Of a DNA stretch of 64,000 bases, positions 58,128-64,000 are shown one piece after another; positions within the stretch are counted from its first letter, which is position 1, and the number at the start of each line of letters is the position of its first letter. Source of the DNA: Geminicoccaceae bacterium (GTDB taxonomy: Bacteria; Pseudomonadota; Alphaproteobacteria; Geminicoccales; Geminicoccaceae); contig JANQNY010000086.1 in the NCBI GenBank assembly GCA_028279345.1, positions 1 through 64,000 on the forward strand, written 5' to 3'. Under the pieces are notes generated by a model that saw nothing but the letters and a program-made list of their open reading frames with translations, made no database searches and was not told the origin of the DNA. The position numbers and the translations under genes are program-made.

Positions 58128-58915
58128 TCCTGGCCGGCCGTGGGGATGTGGATGGTGGTGCCGCAATGCTTGCAGTGCACCGCGTCCGGATCGTGCCGCC
58201 GCAACCCGCACTCCTCGCAAACGACACGCACCTTGGCCGGTCGGAAGACGGTCTGCAACAGCCGCAGGAACAACGAGATGCCGAGGATCATGATCATGAC
58301 CGCCAGCAATCTGCCCCACTCGCCCTGGAGTGTGATGTCGCCGAAGCCGGTGGTCGTGAGAGTCGTCACGGCAAAGTAGAGCGCATCGACATAGTTCTCG
58401 ATGTCCGGATTGATGTGGTGCTGCGTCACGAAGACGATCGCTGTGGTCACGAACAGGAAGACGGCGAGGTTCACGATCGCCATCAAGAGATCCTCATTCC
58501 GCCGCACCCAGCCCGAGTGGCGCCGGAGCATGCCCAGCACGTGGTAGGAGCGAAACAGCCGGAGCGCCCGCAGCACCCGCAGGAACCCGAGATTGTCGGC
58601 GAAGGACGCGGCGAACATCGAGATGATCACGATGACGTCGGCGATGGTCACGGGCCTTAGCACGAGCGCCAGCGGGCGCGCGCTGATGTAGAGCCGTGCC
58701 AGCAGATCGAGCAGCAGTAGAACGCCGAGCGCGAACTCAAAACCGATCATCCAAGGCGTTTCGGCGGCGAACGTCATCTCGACGAACAGGCCGATCGTCA
58801 CGACGTCGAGAACCAATAGCCCCCAGCGAAACGCGATCGAGCTTCGGTCATTGCCGTCATAGAGCCGCCGTAGCGCTGTTCTGAGCGGTGCCGCCGCCTC
58901 AGCCGAAGAGGCCAT
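58124..58915 (-). CDS. Voltage-gated-type K+ channel with C-terminal zinc ribbon
   Basis: 263 residues, six membrane helices. Voltage-sensor S4 carries arginines every third residue: R113, R116, R119 and R122 (FLRVLRALRLFRS). The pore has the filter TTTGFGD at 187-193. After S6 comes a short zinc ribbon with Cys233, Cys236, Cys248 and Cys251 (CEECG ... CKHCG). The ribbon could be a metal or redox sensor or merely structural. Its start overlaps the HlyU gene by 17 nt and its end overlaps the lipoprotein gene. Confidence 0.85.
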   Translation of the reverse strand: MASSAEAAAPLRTALRRLYDGNDRSSIAFRWGLLVLDVVTIGLFVEMTFAAETPWMIGFEFALGVLLLLDLLARLYISARPLALVLRPVTIADVIVIISMFAASFADNLGFLRVLRALRLFRSYHVLGMLRRHSGWVRRNEDLLMAIVNLAVFLFVTTAIVFVTQHHINPDIENYVDALYFAVTTLTTTGFGDITLQGEWGRLLAVMIMILGISLFLRLLQTVFRPAKVRVVCEECGLRRHDPDAVHCKHCGTTIHIPTAGQE

Positions 58916-59189
58916 CGCCCTGCTCGTCGATGACGCGCTTCGCTTTCATCACCGCGTGCTCGCCGGCCTGTTGCGCGTCGGTCAGCAAGTCCGCGCGGAC
59001 GAGGTGATGCTCGCGCAGTTCGCCGTCGATCTCCTTCCGGATGCGCGCGGCGAGCTGCCATTGACCCTGCGCCCGGTAAGGTTCCGGGATGATCTCGAAG
59101 CCGTTGTACGACACGGTAGCGCCCGTGGCCGTTTCGGGCGAGGTTTCCGCCTTGCCGCCACCCAACCATTTGCCCAGAAGACCGAACAC
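58899..59189 (-). CDS. HlyU-family protein
   Basis: 96 residues matching the HlyU domain: SYNGFEIIPEPYRAQGQWQLAARIRKE then the acidic DGELREHHLVRADLL and C-terminal AKRVIDEQGDGLFG. HlyU is a haemolysin regulator in Vibrio but alphaproteobacterial members are small and of unknown role, and need not bind DNA. First gene of the HlyU-channel-lipoprotein trio. Confidence 0.85.
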   Translation of the reverse strand: MFGLLGKWLGGGKAETSPETATGATVSYNGFEIIPEPYRAQGQWQLAARIRKEIDGELREHHLVRADLLTDAQQAGEHAVMKAKRVIDEQGDGLFG

Positions 59190-59286
59190 GGGCGTCCTCC
59201 CACGGCGATCGCTCGTGCGGCCGTGGTGGGCGCGTCGCCGCTGAAAGGCAAGAGGGCACCGATGGCGTGGTCACAAGGAGCCAGCG

Positions 59287-60123
59287 ATGCGCATCGACGT
59301 TGAGGGCGAGGCCACCTTCGTCGCCACCGCAGGCCCGCCCCTCGATCACGCCCGGCGAACCGTGGTCCTGGTGCACGGTGCGGGCATGGCGCCGATCGTC
59401 TGGGCGGGCCAACAGACGGCGTTGGCCGACGCGGACACGGCGGTGCTGGCGCCGGCGCTGCCCGGTCATGGCGTTCCCGGCTCGAGCCGGGCGAGCGCTG
59501 GGCCGCCGCGCGCCTCGATCGAGGGTTACGCCGGTTGGATCATCGCTCTGCTGGACCGCCTCAAGGTCGAGCGCTTCATCCTCGTGGGACACTCGATGGG
59601 CGCGTTGGTGGCCTTCGCCACAGCGCTCACGTCGCCGCATCGGGTTGCCGGCATCGCAGCACTCGGCGCCGCGGCACGCATGCCTGTCCATCCGGCGCTC
59701 ATCGAGGCAGCCAGCCAAGCGCCCACAAGGGCCGTCGAGCGAATCCTGGACTGGGGCCTGGCCTCGCCGCAGAGCCAGCGCCCGCCGGCCATCGCGCTGG
59801 TCCCGCTGGCCAGGCACGTCCTGCTCGCCTCCGCGCCAGGCGTGCTGGGCCAAGACCTGGCCGCCTGCAACGCCTACGGCGCCCTGGCCGAGCGGGCAGC
59901 CCAAATTCGCTGTCCTGTCCTCGTCGCGGTCGCGACCCGCGATCGCATGACCGCACCACGCGGCGGCCGCGCGCTCGCCGAAGCCTTGCCGAATGCTGAC
60001 CTCGTAACGTTGGCGGGCGTTGGTCACATGGCACCGGTCGAGGCGCCGACAGCGGTCGCTCGGGAACTCAGGGCCTGGCTGCTTCGCCGCGCCGACGGCG
60101 GGGCAGCGGCAACTGGCGACTGA
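59287..60123 (+). CDS. Alpha/beta-fold hydrolase
   Basis: 278 residues. HGAGMAP oxyanion region near residue 30, nucleophile elbow GHSMGALVAFA near residue 99, Asp in ATRDRMTAPRGGRA and His in GVGHMAPVEAP. It looks like a soluble carboxylesterase/dehalogenase-type hydrolase. ATG 59287 is preceded by AAGGAGCCAGCG. Its last 56 nt overlap the convergent COQ9 gene. Confidence 0.88.
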   Translation: MRIDVEGEATFVATAGPPLDHARRTVVLVHGAGMAPIVWAGQQTALADADTAVLAPALPGHGVPGSSRASAGPPRASIEGYAGWIIALLDRLKVERFILVGHSMGALVAFATALTSPHRVAGIAALGAAARMPVHPALIEAASQAPTRAVERILDWGLASPQSQRPPAIALVPLARHVLLASAPGVLGQDLAACNAYGALAERAAQIRCPVLVAVATRDRMTAPRGGRALAEALPNADLVTLAGVGHMAPVEAPTAVARELRAWLLRRADGGAAATGD

Positions 60124-60709
60124 AGCGCTCGGCGCGACGGCGCAGCCCCTGTAGCCGCGTCACCGTATCGATCCGGCGATCCAGAAAGGCCCAGGTATCT
60201 GCGTGGTCCTCCGACGTGTCTTCGAGCCAGTAGAGCACGGTCGTCGAGTAGAGCCCGGCGAGGCTCAAGCGCTTGGTGTAGATGTTGGCGCCGTCGTCCT
60301 TGGTGTCGCCAGCAGCGAGCCAGATGCGGTCGACCGTGCGCCAGAGGTTCTGCAGCCCACCCATCATCATGGCCGGCAGGGTGCGCGCCGCGATGGCGCG
60401 TCTCGTCGCCTCTCGATAGGGCTCGAGCGCCTCCAGGCGCGCGCGAATGGCGCCGGTGATGCGGTCGCGGACACGGGAAGAGCTCACGGCCTCCGCCTCG
60501 ATGCGGCTCAGCATCTCGCGGTCGGCCCAGTCGTCGAAGGCGTCCAGCAAGCTCTCGCCGCCGCGTGGAAACAGCCGACGCGCCGTGGTCGGATCGAGAT
60601 CAAGGTCGCGCGCGGCATTGCCCAGCGCTTGGCGGCTCCAGCCGTCGAAGGGGACGTGCTCCAATGCGGCCTGAAGCAGTGCGTCCTTTTGAGCCTGGCG
60701 CTCGGTCAT
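60068..60709 (-). CDS. COQ9-family ubiquinone biosynthesis protein
   Basis: 213 residues. TetR-like N-terminal region with ALLQAALEHVPFDGWSRQAL and FPRGGESLLDAFDDWADREML; the COQ9 hallmark stretch YTKRLSLAGLYSTTVLYWLED followed by FLDRRIDTV near 170. COQ9 presents lipid intermediates to COQ7-type hydroxylases. It goes with ubiB and ubiE elsewhere in the window. Its ATG overlaps the def stop. The C-terminal tail is rich in Arg, perhaps because of the convergent overlap. Confidence 0.88.
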   Translation of the reverse strand: MTERQAQKDALLQAALEHVPFDGWSRQALGNAARDLDLDPTTARRLFPRGGESLLDAFDDWADREMLSRIEAEAVSSSRVRDRITGAIRARLEALEPYREATRRAIAARTLPAMMMGGLQNLWRTVDRIWLAAGDTKDDGANIYTKRLSLAGLYSTTVLYWLEDTSEDHADTWAFLDRRIDTVTRLQGLRRRAERFSRQLPLPRRRRGEAARP

Positions 60710-61251
60710 GCGGCGTCGTCCTCTCCATGGTCTTCAGCATAGGCGTGCAATCGCGCCGCAAGATGGCGCGCCTCACGAGCGAACGCCAGATCGCGCGGGT
60801 CCTCGAGGCGCATCGGGTAGAGAATGCCGTCGAGGTGGTCGACCTCGTGCTGCAGGACGCGCGCATGAAACCCGCTCGCCTCCCCGGCTAGGGGCTCGCC
60901 GTCGCGGTCGACGGCATCGTAGCGGACCGTTTCCCACCTCGGCACGATGCCCTGCCAGTCAGGGATCGAGAGACAGCCTTCGACGCCGTAGACCCTCGTC
61001 GTGCCGATCGGGGTGAGCTCCGGATTGACGAGCACCATCGGCGCGTCGGCCTCGCGATCCGGCTGAATCACGATGAGGCGGAGGCTCTGATAGACCTGCG
61101 GTGCCGCCAGCCCGACGCCCGGCGCGTCCCGCATCGTCGCGATCATGGCGTCGATCAGGTCCTGGGTCGCCGCGCTGAGCGGCAGCGGCACCGGTGTGGC
61201 GCGGGCCCAAAGCACCGGGTGACCCATGGCGGCGATCTTGAGGAGCGTCAT
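60706..61251 (-). CDS. def: Peptide deformylase
   Basis: Removes N-formyl from nascent proteins. 181 residues: GVGLAAPQ at 45-52, EGCLSIP with metal-ligand Cys93, and HEVDH with His135, Glu136 and His139. All three catalytic motifs are intact. A second deformylase may exist elsewhere, as common. COQ9 follows with an ATGA overlap. Confidence 0.95.
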   Translation of the reverse strand: MTLLKIAAMGHPVLWARATPVPLPLSAATQDLIDAMIATMRDAPGVGLAAPQVYQSLRLIVIQPDREADAPMVLVNPELTPIGTTRVYGVEGCLSIPDWQGIVPRWETVRYDAVDRDGEPLAGEASGFHARVLQHEVDHLDGILYPMRLEDPRDLAFAREARHLAARLHAYAEDHGEDDAA

Positions 61252-61410
61252 GGCCGTAAGGTAGGCGGTACCGCTTGGGCCGCAACGCCATGCGCGGCAC
61301 CGGCCTTGCAGCTGTCACGTGAACAGGTCTATATGCTCGCAACGCGTGTTTCCGAACGCGCGCTTATTTGTGCGCGCTGTGTCGGGTGTATTGGTTTCGA
61401 AGGGGATGGA

Positions 61411-61620
61411 ATGACCGTCGAGGTTCAGGTTCGCGACAACAACGTCGATCAGGCGTTGCGCGCACTCAAGAAGAAGATGCAGCGCGAGGGCCTGTATCGC
61501 GAGATGCGGATGCGCCGGCACTACGAGAAGCCGTCGGAGCGCCGCGCGCGTGAGAAAGCGGAAGCGATTCGCCGGTTCCGCAAGCTGCAGAAGAAGCGCG
61601 CCGAACGCGACGAGATCTGA
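61411..61620 (+). CDS. rpsU: 30S ribosomal protein S21
   Basis: 69 residues, highly basic: [27 protein letters not shown] then [21 protein letters not shown]. Shine-Dalgarno AGGGGATGGA just before ATG 61411. Divergent from def with about 160 bases between. The rpsU-COQ9 vicinity is common in alphaproteobacteria. Confidence 0.95.
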   Translation: MTVEVQVRDNNVDQALRALKKKMQREGLYREMRMRRHYEKPSERRAREKAEAIRRFRKLQKKRAERDEI

Positions 61621-61646
61621 GCCGCGCGGGTTCACGCCCACGCCGT

Positions 61647-63449
61647 TTACGATGCCGCCATGTCCGCCTGCTGCGCTTGCCAGAGGGCCGCGTAGGCACC
61701 TTCGCGGGCGACCAGCTCCGTATGGCTGCCCGCCTCGATCGTGCGCCCTTCGGCCATCACGACGATGCGGTCCGCGTCCACGATGGTCGAGAGCCGGTGC
61801 GCGATGACGAGCGAGGTGCGTCCCCGGGTGATGCGTCGAATGGCGGTCTGCAGCGCCCGCTCGGTAGCTGTGTCCAGTGCTGAGGTGGCTTCATCCAGGA
61901 CAAGAATTCGGGGGTCTTTCAAGACCATGCGCGCGATGGCGACGCGCTGCTTCTCACCACCCGACAGCTTGAGACCACGCTCGCCGACGCGCGTTTCGTA
62001 GCGGTCCGGCAGCGCCGCGATGAATGTGCTGATCTGCGCCACGTCGGCAGCCGCTTCGATCTCCGCCTGCGTTGCGCCCGGGCGGCCATAGCCGATATTG
62101 GCACCAATCGTATCGTTGAAGAGCACCGTGTCCTGCGGAACCACGCCGATCGCGCGTCGCACGCTTGCCTGGGTGACGTTTCGGATGTCCTGGCCATCGA
62201 TCGTAATGCGACCGGCGTCGACGTCGTAGAAGCGACCGAGCAGCCGCACGAGCGTGGACTTGCCGGCACCGGTGCCGCCAACGACGGCGAGAGTCCCGCC
62301 CGCCGGCAGATCGAGATCGAGATCGCGCACGATGGGTCGACGTGCATCGTAGCCGAATGAGACCCGCTCGAAGCGCACATGGCCGGGCCCGTCGACAAGG
62401 TCCGGAGCACCCGGCAGGTCTGCGACGGCGGGCGCGATGTCCAAGAGCCCGGAGAGGTTCTCCAAGTCAGCGAGTGACTGCTTCACCTCCCGGTAGACGA
62501 AGCCGAGAATGTTGAGCGGCTGGTAGAGCTGCAGGATGAACGCGTTGACGAGGACGACGTCGCCCACCGTCATCGTGCCGGCAACCACGCCCCGCGCCGC
62601 GTTCAGCATCAATGCGGTGATCCCTAAGGCGACGATCGCCTGCTGGCCGAAGTTGAGCACGGCGAGCGAAGTTTGCGAGCGTACGGCGGCGTCCTCGTAG
62701 GCGCCGAGCGCGCGATCGAGGCGGTCCGCCTCATAGGCCTCGTTAGTGAATGTCTTGACCGTCTCGTAGTTCAAGAGGCCGTCGACGCTACTGCCGGCCA
62801 CGTCGTTGTCGCGGGCGTTCATCTCGCGCCGGAAGGCCGTCCGCCACTCCGTCGCGACCACCGTGAACACGGCGTAGCCGACGATGGTGAGCGCCGTAGT
62901 TGCCGCGAACGACCAGTGGTAGTTCCAGAGCAGGAGCGCAAGGACGAGCAGGAACTCGAGCGCCGTGGGCGCCAGGTTGAAAAGCACCATCCCGAGGAGG
63001 AACGTCATCGCCTGGACGCCGCGGGCGATCGCGCGGGAGAGTTCACCCGTCCGGCGGTCGAGGTGGAACCGGAGCGGCAGGTCGAACAAGTGACGGTAGA
63101 CGCGCAGCGAGAGCCGTCGGCCGGCACGCTGGGCGACCCGCGCAAACAGCCCCTCGCGCAGCTGCGTGAGCAACGCAGAGAGCAGTCGCGCTATGCCGTA
63201 AGCAAGCAGCATGAAGAGGGGCAGGGCGATCACGCCACTGACCGGCTCGCTCAAGCCGTCGACCACGGCCTTGTAGACGAATGGGATCTGCACGGCGACG
63301 AGCTTCGCGGCCACCACCAGCGCCAGTGCCGTCACGACTCGCGCCCGGAGGCCTGGCGCGCCCGTGGGCCACAGCTCGGGCAGCACCGCGCGGCGGAGCC
63401 ACCCCCAGCCGGGGCGGTTCTTTTCGGCTGGCGTGTCGATCGATGTCAC
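61647..63449 (-). CDS. Atm1-type ABC exporter (membrane domain fused to ATPase)
   Basis: 600-residue half-transporter, six helices then ATPase. VAGSSVDGLLNYETVKTF is the Atm1/ABCB7 exporter mark near 218; Walker A GGTGAGKST, NDTIGANIGYGRPGAT, LSGGEKQRVAIARMVL and DEATSALDTATE follow. Bacterial Atm1 relatives export glutathione-metal adducts and help heavy-metal tolerance. Start ATG 63449. Confidence 0.92.
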   Translation of the reverse strand: MTSIDTPAEKNRPGWGWLRRAVLPELWPTGAPGLRARVVTALALVVAAKLVAVQIPFVYKAVVDGLSEPVSGVIALPLFMLLAYGIARLLSALLTQLREGLFARVAQRAGRRLSLRVYRHLFDLPLRFHLDRRTGELSRAIARGVQAMTFLLGMVLFNLAPTALEFLLVLALLLWNYHWSFAATTALTIVGYAVFTVVATEWRTAFRREMNARDNDVAGSSVDGLLNYETVKTFTNEAYEADRLDRALGAYEDAAVRSQTSLAVLNFGQQAIVALGITALMLNAARGVVAGTMTVGDVVLVNAFILQLYQPLNILGFVYREVKQSLADLENLSGLLDIAPAVADLPGAPDLVDGPGHVRFERVSFGYDARRPIVRDLDLDLPAGGTLAVVGGTGAGKSTLVRLLGRFYDVDAGRITIDGQDIRNVTQASVRRAIGVVPQDTVLFNDTIGANIGYGRPGATQAEIEAAADVAQISTFIAALPDRYETRVGERGLKLSGGEKQRVAIARMVLKDPRILVLDEATSALDTATERALQTAIRRITRGRTSLVIAHRLSTIVDADRIVVMAEGRTIEAGSHTELVAREGAYAALWQAQQADMAAS

Positions 63450-63564
63450 AGGTCGCCAGCTCCTTCGGCGCTTTATGAATTGAGCTGAAACGTGGCGTAC
63501 ACCCTACGCTTCGACAACCATGAGCCGTTACCGATGACAGGATGACACAACCTTAAGGCGAAAA

Positions 63565-63626
63565 ACCTCTTGAATTTCCCCGCATAGATTGGCTACCAGC
63601 GCGGGAATCTATACCTGCGGGGAGGT
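63565..63626 (+). promoter_or_regulatory. Long hairpin sequestering the ribosome-binding site of the right-edge gene
   Basis: CCCCGCA (63578-63584) plus TAGATT (63585-63590) can pair with AATCTA (63606-63611) and TGCGGGG (63616-63622), with a small TACC bulge and a 15-nt loop. The base reaches into the GGGGAGG ribosome site, and ACCTC at 63565-63569 could also pair with GAGGT at 63622-63626. Translation control or a thermometer-like element is possible; no measured structure. Confidence 0.4.
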
Positions 63627-63632
63627 GATGGA

Positions 63633-64000
63633 ATGCAGGCGTCGAGTTCGCTGGCTGTGCTCGTTGTCGTCGCCGACGGCGATCCCGCGCAGATCGGTCA
63701 TTGGCAGGGCCGGGCGGTGCCCTTCCTCGATCTTGCCATCTCGTCGAGCGTAGCGGACGCCGAGATGCGGCTCAGGCACGAGACGATCGACGCCGTGATG
63801 GTCGATGCACATCGCGGCGTTACCGAGGTGGTCGCCGCGGTGGAACGTCTCAAGCTGGTCGGGAACGGCCGACCGATCTTGATGCTGATCCCAGACGACA
63901 GTGGCGAGCAGGCGCCTTCGCTGGCTTCTGCAGCGGCCGAGGCGGGCGTAGGCGTGGTCCACGACGGTGGGCCGGTGCAGTTGTTTCGTTCGTTGCGGCA
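63633..64000 (+). CDS. Partial gene of unknown function, C-terminus beyond window
   Basis: From ATG 63633 (GGGGAGGTG at 63619-63627) the first 122 residues are visible: MQASSSLAVLVVVADGD, then VPFLDLAISSSVADAEMRL and ETIDAVMVDAHRG, and GRPILMLIPDD. The alternation of beta strands with acidic loops resembles a receiver (REC)-like fold with an Asp in VMVDAHRG, suggesting signalling, but the Lys and full active site are not verifiable. I assign no function. The gene is cut by the right edge. Confidence 0.6.
   Translation, partial: MQASSSLAVLVVVADGDPAQIGHWQGRAVPFLDLAISSSVADAEMRLRHETIDAVMVDAHRGVTEVVAAVERLKLVGNGRPILMLIPDDSGEQAPSLASAAAEAGVGVVHDGGPVQLFRSLR

Overview
The window is chromosomal DNA of a high-GC alphaproteobacterium. 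Signs of this are the order rpsT-dnaA-dnaN-recF-gyrB, the series ubiE-ubiB-coaBC-dut, the argD-argF-hslO operon, COQ9 next to def and rpsU, the Hsp33 and Atm1-type genes, and GANTC sites upstream of dnaA. The order cannot be fixed by reading alone; the mixture would suit a Rhodospirillales-like lineage. I found no rRNA, tRNA, CRISPR array, transposase or prophage.

Layout. 1-5.1 kb, minus strand: ubiquinone, CoA and dUTP genes ending in an Rrf2 regulator and a MetX-like hydrolase cut by the left edge. 5.2-13.9 kb, plus strand: mutM, an enoyl-CoA hydratase, rpsT, then dnaA, dnaN, recF and gyrB, the replication-initiation block. 13.9-24.6 kb: cobF, a BtpA-family gene, the murein endopeptidase MepA facing a Zur-like regulator, a Rap1a/Tai-like secreted protein, a glycine-zipper lipoprotein, otsB with a GH65 phosphorylase-type enzyme, an AmiC-type amidase and a SulP transporter. 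24.6-27.4 kb, minus strand: a compact operon, metallophosphoesterase (PlcP-like)-btaA-btaB, which would strip phospholipid head groups and rebuild diacylglycerol as the phosphorus-free betaine lipid DGTS. 27.4-32.7 kb: ZIP transporter, GNAT, two overlapping small genes of unknown function behind motA, hemH and a creatinase-fold M24 protein.

32.8-39.1 kb: prs, rplY, pth and ychF. Between pth and ychF, where many alphaproteobacteria have the two adjacent, lies an AT-richer gene for an unrecognised multi-pass membrane protein plus a TTC38-type TPR gene; the former looks foreign. 39.2-43.3 kb: a secreted PHB-depolymerase-type esterase, a small pentapeptide-like protein, an SDR, an EF-hand lipoprotein and an MDR oxidoreductase. 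43.3-50.7 kb: chaC, argD-argF-hslO, a class III aminotransferase, a VapBC toxin-antitoxin pair with a clear palindromic operator candidate, a 2-hydroxyacid dehydrogenase and a two-helix K+ channel.

50.7-57.4 kb, minus strand: a seven-gene operon (Pot-type ABC ATPase, binding protein, two permeases, allantoin/hydantoin-type racemase, PuuE-type deacetylase, GNAT) best read as uptake and opening of a cyclic ureide such as allantoin. 57.7-59.2 kb: HlyU-like protein, a voltage-gated-type K+ channel ending in a zinc ribbon, and a lipoprotein, all overlapping. 59.3-64 kb: alpha/beta hydrolase, COQ9, def, rpsU, an Atm1-type exporter and, at the right edge, the start of an unidentified gene whose ribosome-binding site lies in a long predicted hairpin.

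The most notable items are the DGTS lipid-remodelling operon, the allantoin-type operon, the AT-rich insert in the pth-ychF interval, the zinc-ribbon K+ channel, the motA-linked small gene pair and the SD-sequestering hairpin. None of them proves a new system from sequence alone.
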